Positions 23,645 through 33,593 of a stretch of DNA of 64,000 nt are shown piece after piece. Within the stretch, counting starts at the first letter, position 1; every line of letters begins with the position of its first letter. A model generated the notes under the pieces. That model saw only the letters and a list, made by a program, of their open reading frames with translations, did no database searches and was not told the origin of the DNA. Source of the stretch: Mycobacterium seoulense (GTDB taxonomy: Bacteria > Actinomycetota > Actinomycetes > Mycobacteriales > Mycobacteriaceae); NCBI RefSeq assembly GCF_010731595.1, contig NZ_AP022582.1, positions 496,001-560,000 on the forward strand, given 5' to 3'. The position numbers and the translations under genes are program-made.

Positions 23645-24661
23645 TCATCCCTTCCTGGAAGATGACTCGGTGCGATCGGAGCGCAGGTAGTCGTCCAGCC
23701 AGCGATCCAGCTGACGATAGGCGGCCTGTCGCGGCTCCGGCAGTGACAGGAATACATCGTGTTTGGCGTCGCGGATCGGAACGATGGTGCTGCGATTGCC
23801 GATGCAGCCGGCCCGCCTCGCGATCTGGGTGACGTCGAGAACCGCGTCGCCGCGTTGCATGGACGCCGCGTCGCTGGTCTCTCGGACGGTGTGATCCGAG
23901 CGCAGGATCAGGTTGGGCACCCCGACGTCGAGGCCGCGGTGCAACCGGGCGTGGCCGCGGCGGATGGCGTTGAGCCAGCCGAGCGTGATGGGGAAGCCGC
24001 CCACCGGTTTCCACTGCAGGTCGTAGTCGAACTCGCCGTGGTAGTCGCGGTGCAGGGTGGTCCCGTAACCGCCCTCGGTGGGCGCGCGGACAACCCCCTT
24101 GGACCGCACCCGGGACAGCCCGGCGATCAGCGCCGAGGTCACCGGAAGGCGCAGGACCGCCGGACCGTGCAGGTCCAGGAACGGGCTGTTGAGCACCAAC
24201 CCTCCGACGCCCCCGTGGGCCGCGCGATCCCGCCGGCGGAGCCGGTCCAGCCATAACGACACGATGAGCCCGCCGGAGGAATGGCCGTACACCAGAACCC
24301 TGGCGGGCCGGTCGTGCTCGAGGATGGCCGCCAGGGCGTGCTCGAGTTCGGCGTCGTAGTCGTCGAGGCTGGTGATGAAGTGCGGTGTCTGACCGTCGCG
24401 GCGCGACCGGCCGCATTTCTGTAGGTCCAGCGCGTAGAAGACGAAGCCGCGATCGGCGAAGTGATCGGCCAGCGCCGTGTTGAAGAAGTAGTCGGTGTAG
24501 CCGTGCACCGCCAGCACGGCGTGGCCCACGCCGGACGGCCCGGCGGGCTCGCCCCGCCGGATCAGCGTCGCGACGATCTCCCCCTCGCCCACCGGGTCGG
24601 GCCCGAGGGGGATGGTGCGCTGCCAATAACCGGGCAGGACGTCGGGCTCCCAGCCAGTCAC
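23645..24661 (-). CDS. Alpha/beta hydrolase (Rv2854-like; S33/monoglyceride-lipase type)
   Basis: A 338-aa alpha/beta hydrolase. [12 protein letters not shown] (about residue 50) is the oxyanion-hole HG motif, [14 protein letters not shown] (about 123) is the nucleophile elbow GHSSG, and DAKHDVFLS near 297 supplies the catalytic His. No signal peptide or lipobox, so it is cytosolic or peripheral. It probably cleaves an ester or monoglyceride; the substrate is unknown. It is upstream of and coupled to mtr. The GTG start has a TAAGCT hexamer 6 nt before it. Confidence 0.85.
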   Translation of the reverse strand: MTGWEPDVLPGYWQRTIPLGPDPVGEGEIVATLIRRGEPAGPSGVGHAVLAVHGYTDYFFNTALADHFADRGFVFYALDLQKCGRSRRDGQTPHFITSLDDYDAELEHALAAILEHDRPARVLVYGHSSGGLIVSLWLDRLRRRDRAAHGGVGGLVLNSPFLDLHGPAVLRLPVTSALIAGLSRVRSKGVVRAPTEGGYGTTLHRDYHGEFDYDLQWKPVGGFPITLGWLNAIRRGHARLHRGLDVGVPNLILRSDHTVRETSDAASMQRGDAVLDVTQIARRAGCIGNRSTIVPIRDAKHDVFLSLPEPRQAAYRQLDRWLDDYLRSDRTESSSRKG

Positions 24662-24667
24662 GAGGCC

Positions 24668-24673
24668 AGCTTA
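24668..24673 (-). promoter_or_regulatory. -10 hexamer of leaderless promoter, alpha/beta hydrolase-mtr
   Basis: TAAGCT on the minus strand ends 6 nt before the GTG start, with no ribosome site in the gap, as in leaderless mycobacterial transcripts. Confidence 0.45.
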
Positions 24674-24772
24674 GAGGTTTTGCTGGCCATCGGGAGGCGC
24701 ACGCCGTTCGCGCCCGGTTTGCCTCGGGATAGCCTGGGGACCTGCCCAGTCGAGGGAAGGACCAAGGAGCAG

Positions 24773-26275
24773 GTGTCATCGCTAGCCCGAACCGCACGGA
24801 CGGACGTCGTGCTGGTGGGCGCGGGCATCATGAGCGCCACGCTGGGTGCGTTGCTGCGGCGGCTGCAGCCGGACTGGTCCATGACCGTCGTCGAGCGGCT
24901 GGACGCCGTCGCCGCGGAAAGCAGCAGTCCCTGGAACAACGCCGGCACCGGGCACTCCGCGCTGTGCGAGCTCAACTACACGCCGCAACGGCCCGACGGC
25001 TCGATCGACATCACCAAAGCGGTCCGCATCAACGAGCAGTTCCAGGTGACCCGGCAATTCTGGGCCTACGCCGCCGAGCACGGGATCCTGACCGATACCG
25101 GCTTCCTCAACGCGCTGCCGCACGTGAGTTTCGTGCGCGGCGCCCAGCGCGTCGATTTCCTGCGCCGCCGGCAGCGGGCCCTGGCCGGTAACCCGCTGTT
25201 CGCCGGCACCGAATTCATCGACGACGCGCACGAGTTCGCCCGCCGGCTGCCGTTCATGGCCGCCAAGCGCGACTTCTCCGAACCGACCGCGCTGAACTGG
25301 GCCCCCCACGGCACCGACGTCGACTTCGGTGCGCTGGCCCGCCAGCTCATCGGCTTCTGCGTGCGGGGCGGCGCGACCGCGCTGTTCGGCCACGAGGTCC
25401 GCGATCTGACCCGGCGATCGGACGGGGGCTGGACGCTGCTGGTCCGCAATCGCCGCACCGGCGAAAAGCACCGGGTGAACGCCAAATTCGTCTTCGTCGG
25501 GGCGGGCGGCGACGCGCTGCCGTTGCTGCAGAAGTCCGGCATCAAAGAGGTCAGGGGCTTCGCCGGATTCCCCATCGGCGGCCGGTTCCTGCGCACCGAC
25601 ACCCCGGCGCTCACCGCCGCGCACCGGGCAAAGGTGTACGGGGTCCCGGCGCCGGGCGCCCCGCCGCTGGGCGCGCTGCACCTGGACCTCCGGTTCGTCA
25701 ACGGCAAGCCGTGGCTGGTGTTCGGGCCGTTCGCCGGCTGGTCACCGAAGTTCCTCAAATACGGCCGCCTCAGCGACCTGCCCCGCTCGGTCAAGCCGGA
25801 CAACGCGTTGTCCATGCTCGGGGTCGGCCTCACGCAGCTGCGGCTGGTCAATTACCTGATCGGCCAGCTGCGCCTGTCCGAGCCGGATCGGATCCACGCG
25901 TTGCGCGAATTCGCGCCCAGCGCGGTGGATTCCGACTGGGAGCTGACCGTGGCCGGGCAGCGCGTGCAGGTGATCCGGCGGGACAGGCGCAAGGGGGGCG
26001 TGCTGGACTTCAGCACCACCGTGCTGGCATCCGCCGACGGCAGCATCGCCGGGCTGCTGGGCGGCTCCCCGGGGGCCTCGACGGCGGTGCCGGCCATGCT
26101 CGAGGTGCTTGCGCGGTGCTTCGGCGACCGTTACCGCTCCTGGCTGCCCGCGCTCAAGGAGATGGTGCCGTCCCTGGGGGTGGAGCTGTCCCGTGAGCCG
26201 GCGTTGTACGACGAGGTGTGGTCCTGGGGCACCGAGGCGCTGGGGTTGCAATCCGATTCGGGGGTTCGGTCATGA
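24773..26275 (+). CDS. mqo: Malate:quinone oxidoreductase
   Basis: A 500-aa FAD enzyme of the inner membrane face that oxidises malate to oxaloacetate and reduces menaquinone. FAD motif [13 protein letters not shown] at residues 13-25; Mqo signatures [20 protein letters not shown] near 50 and the C-terminal [16 protein letters not shown] near 427. The GTG is preceded by AAGGAG 3 nt away; M. tuberculosis Mqo (Rv2852c) is recalled as about 493 aa. The gap to the divergent hydrolase gene has no PE_PGRS gene, unlike H37Rv. Its stop overlaps the GNAT start (ATGA). Confidence 0.95.
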   Translation: MSSLARTARTDVVLVGAGIMSATLGALLRRLQPDWSMTVVERLDAVAAESSSPWNNAGTGHSALCELNYTPQRPDGSIDITKAVRINEQFQVTRQFWAYAAEHGILTDTGFLNALPHVSFVRGAQRVDFLRRRQRALAGNPLFAGTEFIDDAHEFARRLPFMAAKRDFSEPTALNWAPHGTDVDFGALARQLIGFCVRGGATALFGHEVRDLTRRSDGGWTLLVRNRRTGEKHRVNAKFVFVGAGGDALPLLQKSGIKEVRGFAGFPIGGRFLRTDTPALTAAHRAKVYGVPAPGAPPLGALHLDLRFVNGKPWLVFGPFAGWSPKFLKYGRLSDLPRSVKPDNALSMLGVGLTQLRLVNYLIGQLRLSEPDRIHALREFAPSAVDSDWELTVAGQRVQVIRRDRRKGGVLDFSTTVLASADGSIAGLLGGSPGASTAVPAMLEVLARCFGDRYRSWLPALKEMVPSLGVELSREPALYDEVWSWGTEALGLQSDSGVRS

Positions 26276-26742
26276 GTGAAGCGTTGCGTCGGTCCTGGGC
26301 CAAAGACCTTGACGCCCAGACACTTTACGAGCTGCTCAAGTTGCGGGTGGAGGTGTTCGTGGTGGAGCAGGCCTGCCCGTACCCGGAGCTCGACGGGCGC
26401 GACCTGCTCGCCGAAACGCGGCACTTCTGGCTCGAGACGCCCGAGGGCGAGGTGATCTGCACGTTGCGGTTGATGGAGGAACACGCCGGCGGCCGCAAGA
26501 CGTTCCGGCTCGGCCGGTTGTGCACCAAACGCAGCGCGCGCGGGCAGGGTCACACCACCCGGCTGCTGCGCGCCGCCCTGGCCGAGGTGGGCGACTACCC
26601 GTGCCGGATCGACGCGCAGACCTATCTGGCCGACATGTACGCCCAGCACGGGTTCGTCCGCGCCGGTGAGGATTTCGTCGACGACGGCATTCCGCACGTG
26701 CCGATGCTGCGCCCCGGCTCCGGCCTGACGGAGCTGCCGTGA
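26272..26742 (+). CDS. GNAT family N-acetyltransferase (ElaA-like)
   Basis: A 156-aa GNAT of the ElaA type. Starts [43 protein letters not shown] is the ElaA N-terminal signature (given in part: [16 protein letters not shown]), and [20 protein letters not shown] is the acetyl-CoA pyrophosphate loop near residue 80. [20 protein letters not shown] is the C-terminal GNAT strand. Substrate unknown. It lies between mqo and the chelatase gene with 4-nt overlaps on both sides, so it is operonic. Confidence 0.88.
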   Translation: MSEALRRSWAKDLDAQTLYELLKLRVEVFVVEQACPYPELDGRDLLAETRHFWLETPEGEVICTLRLMEEHAGGRKTFRLGRLCTKRSARGQGHTTRLLRAALAEVGDYPCRIDAQTYLADMYAQHGFVRAGEDFVDDGIPHVPMLRPGSGLTELP

Positions 26743-28604
26743 GGCCGTACCCGTTCAGCGCGATCGTCGGGCACGACCAGCTGCGGCTCGCCCTGCTGTT
26801 GTGCGCCGTGCGCCCGGAGATCGGCGGGGCGCTCATCCGGGGCGAAAAGGGCACGGCCAAGTCGACGGCCGTGCGCGGTCTGGCGGCGTTGCTGTCCGCC
26901 GCCAACGGCAGCGAGGGGACCGGCCTCGTCGAAATGCCGCTCGGCGCAACCGAAGACCGGGTGATCGGCTCGCTGGACCTGCAGCGGGTGCTGCGCGACG
27001 GCGAGCACGCGTTCTCGCCGGGGCTGTTGGCCCGCGCCCACGGCGGCGTGCTCTACGTCGACGAGGTCAACCTGCTGCACGACCACCTGGTGGACGTGCT
27101 GCTCGACGCCGCGGCGATGGGCCGGGTGCACATCGAGCGCGACGGCATCTCGCATTCGCACGAGGCCCGGTTCGTGCTGATCGGCACCATGAATCCGGAA
27201 GAAGGCGAACTGCGCCCGCAACTGCTGGACCGGTTCGGCCTGACCGTCGACGTGCACGCGTCGCGCGATGTCGACGTGCGGGTGGAGGTGGTCCGCCGGC
27301 GGATGGCCTACGAGGCCGACCCGGACGCGTTCGCCGAGCGCTACGCCGGCGCCGAGGCCGAGCTGGCCCGGCGGATCGCCGACGCGCGGACACTCGTCGG
27401 CCAGGTGGTGTTGCCGGACAACGAGTTGCGGCGCATCGCCGCGGTGTGCGCGGCGTTCGACGTCGACGGGATGCGGGCCGATCTGGTGGTGGCCCGCACC
27501 GCCGCCGCGCACGCCGCCTGGCGGGGGGCCACGTCCGTCGAGGAGCAGGACGTCCGGGTGGCCGCCGGGCTGGCGTTGCCGCACCGCCGCCGCCGCGACC
27601 CGTTCGACGACCCGGGCATCGACCCCGGCCAGCTGGACGAGGCGCTGGCGCAATCCGGTGACGGTGACCCCGACCCCGACCCCGACCACGAGCCCGAGCC
27701 CGAGCCCGAGCCGCCGGGCGGCGGACAGCCCGCCGATGCGCCAGCGCCGCAACCGGATTCACAATCGGTGAAGCCGCGCTCGCCATCTTCGTCGAAACCG
27801 AGCGCGCCGCCGGCGAAGACCTTCCGCGCCAAGGCGCTGACGGTGCCCGGGGTCGGCGCGGGCGCACCCGGGCGGCGGTCGCGGGCCCGCAACGCCACCG
27901 GCAGCGTGATCGCGGCCGCCGGCGGCGACGACACCGGTTCCGGCGCGCACGGGCTGCACCTGTTCGCCACCCTGCTGTCGGCCGCGGAGCGCGCCGGGGC
28001 CGGCCCGTTGCGGCCCGCGCCGGACGACGTCCGCCGGGCGATCCGCGAGGGACGCGAGGGCAACCTGGTCATCTTCGTCGTGGACGCGTCGGGCTCGATG
28101 GCGGCGCGCGACCGGATGGCCGCGGTGAGCGGCGCGACGCTGTCGCTGCTGCGCGACGCCTACCAGCGCCGCGACAAGGTCGCCGTGATCACGTTCCGCC
28201 AGCGCGAGGCGCGGCTGCTGCTGCCGCCGACGTCGTCGGCGCACATCGCGGTCCGGCGGCTGGCGGGATTCGACACCGGCGGAAAGACTCCGCTCGCCGA
28301 GGGCCTGCTCGCCGCGCGTGAACTGATCGTCCGGGAGAGGGCGCGCGACCGGGCGCGGCGCCCCCTGCTGGTGGTGCTCACCGACGGCCGGGCCACCGCG
28401 GGACCGGATCCGTTGGGCCGCAGCCGGGCCGCGGCCGCCCGGTTGGTGGCCGAGGGCGCCGCCGCCGTGGTCGTGGATTGCGAAACATCCTACGTGCGAC
28501 TCGGTTTGGCCGAGCAGCTGGCCCGCCAGCTCGGCGCCCCGGCCGTGCGTCTGGAGCAGTTGCACGCGGATTCTCTGACGCGCGCCGTGCGCAACGCGGC
28601 CTGA
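26739..28604 (+). CDS. Chelatase-like fused AAA+/VWA protein (Mg/Co-chelatase I+D type)
   Basis: A 621-aa protein joining a ChlI-like AAA+ domain and a ChlD-like VWA domain. Walker [10 protein letters not shown] (about residues 35-43), Walker [13 protein letters not shown] (about 104), sensor region [20 protein letters not shown] (about 150). The linker (about 300-400) is Pro/acidic and holds a DPDPDPD...EPEPEPEP run. The VWA domain (about 440-621) has the MIDAS motif [14 protein letters not shown] and TDGRAT. Beside cobO, cobB and cysG a cobalt- or nickel-chelatase role with CobN is more likely than chlorophyll chemistry; this is inference. GTG start overlaps the GNAT stop. Confidence 0.88.
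   Translation: MRPYPFSAIVGHDQLRLALLLCAVRPEIGGALIRGEKGTAKSTAVRGLAALLSAANGSEGTGLVEMPLGATEDRVIGSLDLQRVLRDGEHAFSPGLLARAHGGVLYVDEVNLLHDHLVDVLLDAAAMGRVHIERDGISHSHEARFVLIGTMNPEEGELRPQLLDRFGLTVDVHASRDVDVRVEVVRRRMAYEADPDAFAERYAGAEAELARRIADARTLVGQVVLPDNELRRIAAVCAAFDVDGMRADLVVARTAAAHAAWRGATSVEEQDVRVAAGLALPHRRRRDPFDDPGIDPGQLDEALAQSGDGDPDPDPDHEPEPEPEPPGGGQPADAPAPQPDSQSVKPRSPSSSKPSAPPAKTFRAKALTVPGVGAGAPGRRSRARNATGSVIAAAGGDDTGSGAHGLHLFATLLSAAERAGAGPLRPAPDDVRRAIREGREGNLVIFVVDASGSMAARDRMAAVSGATLSLLRDAYQRRDKVAVITFRQREARLLLPPTSSAHIAVRRLAGFDTGGKTPLAEGLLAARELIVRERARDRARRPLLVVLTDGRATAGPDPLGRSRAAAARLVAEGAAAVVVDCETSYVRLGLAEQLARQLGAPAVRLEQLHADSLTRAVRNAA
27661..27717 (+). repeat. Low-complexity Asp/Glu-Pro codon repeat in the chelatase gene
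   Basis: Tandem GACCCC-like and then GAGCCC-like hexamers encode alternating D-P then E-P dipeptides in the linker between the AAA+ and VWA domains. Its length may vary between strains. Confidence 0.8.
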
Positions 28605-28619
28605 GGAAGGTAACCGCTC

Positions 28620-29234
28620 ATGCCACAAGGCCGACCGCTGCGGGTCCCCGACGACGGGCTGAGCACCAGGGCGCGGCGCAACACCCCGGTGCTGGCGGTA
28701 CACACCGGCGCCGGCAAGGGGAAGTCGACGGCGGCGTTCGGCATGGCGTTGCGGGCCTGGAACGCCGGGCTTTCCGTCGCGGTGTTCCAGTTCGTCAAGA
28801 GCGCCAAATGGAAGGTGGGTGAGGAGACCGCCTTCGCCCAACTCGGCCGAGTCCACGACGAGCACAACGTCGGCGGGCACGTCGAATGGCACAAGATGGG
28901 CGCGGGCTGGTCCTGGTCGCGCAAGGCGGGCAGCGAGCTCGATCACGCGGCGGCCGCGGCCGACGGGTGGGCGGAGATCGCGCGCCGGCTGGCCGGACAG
29001 CGCCACGACTTCTATGTGCTGGACGAGTTCACCTACCCGCTGAAGTGGGGATGGGTGGACGTCGAGGAGGTGGTGGACGTCCTGCTGGCCCGGCCCGGCC
29101 ACCAGCATGTGGTGATCACCGGGCGCGACGCCCCGCAGGGGTTGATCGAGGCCGCCGATCTCGTCACCGAGATGACCAAGGTCAAGCACCCGATGGACGC
29201 GGGCCGCAAGGGGCAGAAGGGCATCGAGTGGTGA
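28620..29234 (+). CDS. cobO: Corrinoid adenosyltransferase CobO
   Basis: A 204-aa ATP:cob(I)alamin adenosyltransferase of the CobA/CobO family; it adds the 5'-deoxyadenosyl group to cobalt. P-loop HTGAGKGKSTAAFG (about residues 28-41), FVKSAKWKVGEE (about 59), Walker B-like DFYVLDEFTYPLKWGW (about 127) and TGRDAPQGLIEAADLVTEM (about 164). The ATG is preceded by GAGGAAGG; the stop overlaps the cobB GTG (GTGA). Corresponds to Rv2849c by order. Confidence 0.95.
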   Translation: MPQGRPLRVPDDGLSTRARRNTPVLAVHTGAGKGKSTAAFGMALRAWNAGLSVAVFQFVKSAKWKVGEETAFAQLGRVHDEHNVGGHVEWHKMGAGWSWSRKAGSELDHAAAAADGWAEIARRLAGQRHDFYVLDEFTYPLKWGWVDVEEVVDVLLARPGHQHVVITGRDAPQGLIEAADLVTEMTKVKHPMDAGRKGQKGIEW

Positions 29235-30610
29235 GTGTTCCCGCGGTCGTCGTCGCCGCGCCGGCCTCCGGCAGCGGAAAGACCACCGTTGCAACGGGTT
29301 TGATCGGCGCCCTGCGGCGCGCGGGCCACGTGGTGGCACCGTTCAAGGTCGGCCCCGACTTCATCGACCCGGGCTACCACGGCCTGGCGGCCGGGCGTCC
29401 CGGCCGCAACCTCGACCCGGTGCTGGTCGGCGAGAATCTCGTCGGCCCGCTCTACGCGCACGGCGCCGGTGGGGCGGACATCGCCGTGATCGAAGGGGTG
29501 ATGGGCCTCTTCGACGGGAGAATCGGGGCGGCCGCGGCCGCCCCCGCCGAAGGTTCCACCGCCCACGTCGCGGCCCTGTTGGGTGCCCCGGTGCTCCTGG
29601 TCGTCGACGCGCGCGGCCAAAGCCACAGCATTGCCGCGCTGCTGCACGGCTTTTCGACGTTCGACCCCGCGACGCGGGTCCGCGGGGTGATCCTCAACCG
29701 GGTCGGCTCGCCCCGGCACGAACACGTGCTGCGGCAGGCCTGCGAGCAGGCGGGCGTCGCGGTGCTGGGCGCGATTCCGCGTGCCGCCGAATTGGAGCTC
29801 CCGACAAGGTATTTGGGCCTGGTCACCGCGGTGGAATACGGGCGGCGGGCGCGGCTCGCGGTCGAGGCGATGACCGATCTGGTCGCGCGTCACGTCGACC
29901 TGGCGGCCGTGGCGGCGATCGCCGCGAGCCGGGCCGGCCCGGCCTGGGACCCGGCGGCGGCGGCGGGGGAGAAGCCGGGCGGGCGGGCCACCGTGGCGAT
30001 GGCGGCCGGTAAGGCGTTCACCTTCGCCTACGCCGAGCACGCCGAGCTGCTGCGCGCCGCGGGGGCCGACGTGGTCGAATTCGACCCGCTGGCAGACCCG
30101 TTGCCCGACGGCACGGACGCGGTGCTGCTGCCCGGCGGCTTTCCGGAACAGTTCACCGCGGAGCTCTCGGCCAACGACGCGGTGCGCCGGCAGATCAACG
30201 CGCTGGCCGCCGCCGGCGCGCCGATACACGCCGAATGCGCCGGCCTCATCTACCTGGCCACCGAACTCGACGGCTATCCGATGTGCGGGGTGCTGGCCGG
30301 GTCGGCACGGTTCACCCCGCACCTGACGCTGGCCTATCGCGACGCCGTCGCGGTGGCCGATTCGCCGCTGTATTCCGCCGGGCAGCGCGCGGTGGGGCAT
30401 GAGTTCCACCGGACCGCAGTCGCTTTCAGCGACAGCTACCAGCCCGCGTGGGTGTACCGGGGCGCGGACGCCGATCCCGTGCCGGATGGCGTCGTGCACG
30501 CCGGCGTGCACGCCTCCTATCTGCACACCCACCCGGCCGCGGCGCCGGCCGCGGTGGCGCGGTTCGTCGCGCACGCCGCCGCGGGGCGTCGGCGCCACCA
30601 TGCCCGTTGA
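29231..30610 (+). CDS. cobB: Cobyrinic acid a,c-diamide synthase
   Basis: A 459-aa CobB/CbiA glutamine-dependent amidotransferase acting on hydrogenobyrinic or cobyrinic acid side chains a and c. N-terminal ATP-binding VAAPASGSGKTTVATGL (about 8-24) and VGPDFIDPGYH; FDGRIG (about 95); C-terminal class I GATase-like domain with LLPGGFPEQF and HAECAGLIYLA (Cys nucleophile near residue 337), and HEFHRT. The GTG start overlaps the cobO stop. Same length class as Rv2848c. Confidence 0.95.
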   Translation: MSVPAVVVAAPASGSGKTTVATGLIGALRRAGHVVAPFKVGPDFIDPGYHGLAAGRPGRNLDPVLVGENLVGPLYAHGAGGADIAVIEGVMGLFDGRIGAAAAAPAEGSTAHVAALLGAPVLLVVDARGQSHSIAALLHGFSTFDPATRVRGVILNRVGSPRHEHVLRQACEQAGVAVLGAIPRAAELELPTRYLGLVTAVEYGRRARLAVEAMTDLVARHVDLAAVAAIAASRAGPAWDPAAAAGEKPGGRATVAMAAGKAFTFAYAEHAELLRAAGADVVEFDPLADPLPDGTDAVLLPGGFPEQFTAELSANDAVRRQINALAAAGAPIHAECAGLIYLATELDGYPMCGVLAGSARFTPHLTLAYRDAVAVADSPLYSAGQRAVGHEFHRTAVAFSDSYQPAWVYRGADADPVPDGVVHAGVHASYLHTHPAAAPAAVARFVAHAAAGRRRHHAR

Positions 30611-30611
30611 C

Positions 30612-30617
30612 TAGGCT
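30612..30617 (+). promoter_or_regulatory. -10 hexamer of leaderless promoter, cysG
   Basis: TAGGCT ends 6 nt before the cysG GTG and overlaps the end of the short gap after cobB, so cysG may have its own leaderless transcript. Confidence 0.4.
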
Positions 30618-30623
30618 TGCCCG

Positions 30624-31829
30624 GTGACCGAGAACGCCTACCTCGCCGGGCTGCGGCTGGCCGGCAAGAAGGTCGTCGTGGTCGGCGGCGGCACCGTTGC
30701 CCAGCGCCGGCTGCCCCTGCTCATCGCCAGCGGCGCGGACGTCCACGTCATCTCCCGCAGCGCCACCAGGTCGGTCGAGGCGATGACCGGAATCACCTTG
30801 TCCCTGCGGGAGTACCGCGACGGTGACCTCGACGGGGCGTGGTACGCGATCGCGGCCACCGACGACCCACAGGTGAACGCCGCGGTGGTCGCCGAGGCCG
30901 AACGCCGCCACCTGTTCTGCGTGCGCGCCGACATCGCCGTGGAGGGGACGGCGGTGACACCGGCGTCCTTCAGCTATGCGGGGTTGTCGGTGGGGGTGCT
31001 GGCCGGCGGTGAGCACCGCCGCTCCGCGGCGATTCGCTCGGCCATCCGGGAGGCGTTGCAGACCGGGCTCATCACCCCGGACAGCGCCGCCAGCGCCGAC
31101 GTGGTGCGCGGCGGGGTGGCGCTCGTCGGCGGCGGCCCCGGCGACCCCGAACTGATCACGGTGCGCGGGCGCCGGCTACTGGCCCACGCCGACGTGGTGG
31201 TCGCCGACCGGCTCGCGCCGCCGGAGCTGCTGGCCGAGCTGCCGCCGCACGTGGAGGTCATCGACGCCGCGAAGATCCCCTACGGGCGGGCCATGGCGCA
31301 GGACGCGATCAACGACGTCATGATCGACCGCGCCCGGTCCGGCAAGTTCGTCGTCCGCCTCAAGGGCGGGGACCCGTTCGTCTTCGCCCGCGGCTACGAG
31401 GAGGTGCTCGCGTGCGTCGACGCCGGGATCCCGGTCACCGTGGTACCGGGTGTGACGAGCGCCATAGGGGTGCCCGCCCTGGCCGGCGTTCCGGTCACGC
31501 ACCGGGCCGTCAACCACGAATTCGTCGTGGTCAGCGGCCACTTGGCGCCCGATCACCCCGAATCGTTAGTGAATTGGAATGCGCTGGCCGCGTTGTCCGG
31601 CACCATTGTTTTGCTGATGGCCGTTGAACGCATCGAACTCTTTGCCGATGCGCTGATACGAGGCGGCCGACCTGCGGATACGCCGGTGCTGGTGGTGCAG
31701 CACGGCACGACCGCTGCGCAGCAGACTTTGCGGGCCACCCTCGCCGACACGCCGGAAAAGATCCGCGCCGAGGGCATCCGACCTCCCGCGATCATCGTGA
31801 TCGGGCCGGTGGCGGCTTTCGGGCTTTAA
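30624..31829 (+). CDS. cysG: Siroheme synthase / uroporphyrinogen-III C-methyltransferase, CysG type
   Basis: A 401-aa CysG-like fusion. The N-terminal part (about 1-150) is the precorrin-2 dehydrogenase/ferrochelatase module with VVVVGGGTVAQRRLPLL (NAD-binding, about 17-33). The C-terminal part (about 165-401) is the SAM-dependent methyltransferase with VALVGGGPGDPELITVRG, DRLAPPELL, RLKGGDPFVFARGYEE and VPGVTSAIGVPALAGVPVTHR. It makes precorrin-2 and siroheme, linking sulfite/nitrite reduction to the cob genes before it. Corresponds to Rv2847c. Confidence 0.95.
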   Translation: MTENAYLAGLRLAGKKVVVVGGGTVAQRRLPLLIASGADVHVISRSATRSVEAMTGITLSLREYRDGDLDGAWYAIAATDDPQVNAAVVAEAERRHLFCVRADIAVEGTAVTPASFSYAGLSVGVLAGGEHRRSAAIRSAIREALQTGLITPDSAASADVVRGGVALVGGGPGDPELITVRGRRLLAHADVVVADRLAPPELLAELPPHVEVIDAAKIPYGRAMAQDAINDVMIDRARSGKFVVRLKGGDPFVFARGYEEVLACVDAGIPVTVVPGVTSAIGVPALAGVPVTHRAVNHEFVVVSGHLAPDHPESLVNWNALAALSGTIVLLMAVERIELFADALIRGGRPADTPVLVVQHGTTAAQQTLRATLADTPEKIRAEGIRPPAIIVIGPVAAFGL

Positions 31830-31862
31830 ACGGTTCTTAAGATTACTGTAAGGTAACCCTTT

Positions 31863-33455
31863 ATGACGGCTCTCAACGACAGTGAGCGCGCGGTGCGGAA
31901 CTTCACGTCCGCGCGCCCCGATCGTCCGGCCCCGGTGCGCGCCACGCGCCCGGCGGAGACCGCCTCCACCCGCATCAGCAAGTACTACCCGGCATGGCTG
32001 CCTTCGCGCCGCTTCATCGCGGCCGTGATCGCCATCGGCGGCATGCAGTTGCTGGCGACGATGGACAGCACCGTCGCCATCGTCGCGTTGCCCAGGATCC
32101 AGAACGAGCTGAGCCTGTCCGACGCCGGCCGCAGCTGGGTGATCACCGCGTACGTCCTCACCTTCGGCGGGCTGATGCTGCTGGGTGGCCGGCTCGGCGA
32201 CACGATCGGGCGCAAGCGCACCTTCATCGTCGGCGTCGCGCTGTTCACCATCTCCTCGGTGCTGTGCGCGGTCGCGTGGGACGAGGTGACCATGGTCATC
32301 GCCCGGCTGTCGCAGGGCGTCGGGTCCGCCATCGCCTCGCCGACGGGCCTGGCGCTGGTCGCCACCACGTTCCCCAAGGGGCCCGCGCGTAACTTCGCGA
32401 CGGCGGTGTTCGCCGCGATGACCGCCATCGGTTCCGTGATGGGCCTCGTGGTCGGCGGAGCGCTGACCGAGGTGTCCTGGCGGCTGGCGTTCCTGGTGAA
32501 CGTGCCGATCGGGCTGGTGATGATCTACCTGGCCCGCACCGCGCTGCGCGAGACCAACAGGGAGCGGATGAAGCTCGATGCGACCGGCGCCATGCTGGCC
32601 ACGCTGGCCTGCACCGCCGCCGTCTTCGCCTTCTCGATGGGGCCGGAGAAGGGCTGGGTGTCGATCACCACGATCGGCTCGGGTGCGGTGGCGATGGCCG
32701 CCGCGCTGGCGTTCATCATCGTGGAGCGCACCGCCGAAAACCCCGTCGTCCCCTTTGATCTGTTCCGCGACCGCAACCGGCTGGTCACCTTCGCCGCGAT
32801 CTTCCTGGCCGGCGGGCTGATGTTCAGCCTGACGGTCTGCATCGGCCTGTACGTGCAGGACATCCTGGGCTACAGCGCGCTGCGCGCGGGCGTCGGCTTC
32901 ATCCCGTTCGTCATCGCGATGGGAATCGGCCTGGGCGTCTCCTCGCAACTGGTGTCGCGGTTTTCGCCCCGGGTGCTGACCATCGGCGGCGGAATCCTGC
33001 TGTTCTGGGCGATGCTCTACGGCTGGGGTTTCATGCACCGCGGCGTGCCCTATTTCCCCAACCTGGTGCTGCCCATCATCGTTGGCGGAATCGGCATCGG
33101 CATCTGCGTCGTCCCGCTGACGCTGTCGGCGATCGCCGGGGTCGGTTTCGATCAGATCGGTCCGGTGTCGGCGATCGCGTTGATGCTGCAGAGCCTCGGC
33201 GGCCCGCTGGTGCTGGCTGTCATCCAGGCCGTCATCACCTCGCGCACGCTGTACATGGGCGGCACCACCGGCCCGGTGAAGAACATGAACGACCTGCAGT
33301 TGCACGCGCTCGACCAGGGCTACACCTACGGCCTGCTCTGGGTGGCCGGGGTGGCCGTCATCGTCGGTGCTGCGGCGCTGTTGATCGGTTACACGCCGGC
33401 GCAGGTGGCCCACGCGCAAGAGGTCAAGGAAGCGATCGACGCCGGCGAGCTGTAG
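31863..33455 (+). CDS. efpA: MFS multidrug efflux pump EfpA
   Basis: 530 aa, 14-helix QacA-type drug/H+ antiporter of the inner membrane (530 aa in H37Rv, Rv2846c, recalled). Cytosolic N-terminus of about 45 residues, then TM1 with MQLLATMDSTVAIVALPRI (the LD..IVN..LP-like motif), motif A GGRLGDTIGRKR (about 110-121), motif B ARLSQGVGSAIASPTGLAL and motif C AIGSVMGLVVGGALT. The 33-bp gap before the ATG is AT-rich (TTAAGATTACTGTAAGGTAACC) and probably holds a promoter. A hairpin follows the stop. Confidence 0.95.
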   Translation: MTALNDSERAVRNFTSARPDRPAPVRATRPAETASTRISKYYPAWLPSRRFIAAVIAIGGMQLLATMDSTVAIVALPRIQNELSLSDAGRSWVITAYVLTFGGLMLLGGRLGDTIGRKRTFIVGVALFTISSVLCAVAWDEVTMVIARLSQGVGSAIASPTGLALVATTFPKGPARNFATAVFAAMTAIGSVMGLVVGGALTEVSWRLAFLVNVPIGLVMIYLARTALRETNRERMKLDATGAMLATLACTAAVFAFSMGPEKGWVSITTIGSGAVAMAAALAFIIVERTAENPVVPFDLFRDRNRLVTFAAIFLAGGLMFSLTVCIGLYVQDILGYSALRAGVGFIPFVIAMGIGLGVSSQLVSRFSPRVLTIGGGILLFWAMLYGWGFMHRGVPYFPNLVLPIIVGGIGIGICVVPLTLSAIAGVGFDQIGPVSAIALMLQSLGGPLVLAVIQAVITSRTLYMGGTTGPVKNMNDLQLHALDQGYTYGLLWVAGVAVIVGAAALLIGYTPAQVAHAQEVKEAIDAGEL

Positions 33456-33462
33456 CTCAAGG

Positions 33463-33479
33463 GGCCGCCGACGGCGGCC
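33463..33479 (+). terminator. Hairpin after efpA
   Basis: GGCCGCC-GAC-GGCGGCC is a perfect 7-bp stem with a 3-nt loop, 7 nt after the efpA stop. There is no U-tract, as is common for mycobacterial terminators. Confidence 0.5.
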
Positions 33480-33579
33480 AACTCCGATGTCCTTGCGCCG
33501 GATTCGGTAGCGCCCGCGATATCACATCGGTGGGGCCCCGCATGGGTCCACGGCCGCTACGCGCCCGTCCCCGACCAGT

Positions 33580-33585
33580 TAGGCT
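33580..33585 (+). promoter_or_regulatory. -10 hexamer of leaderless promoter, proS
   Basis: TAGGCT ends 8 nt before the proS GTG with no ribosome site in between. Confidence 0.45.
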
Positions 33586-33593
33586 GGCCCGCT

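Noticed and set aside
31830..31862. Possible IdeR/iron box before efpA (GTAAGGTAACCCTTT)
   Set aside because: Only a few bases resemble the 19-bp IdeR consensus and the symmetry is poor.
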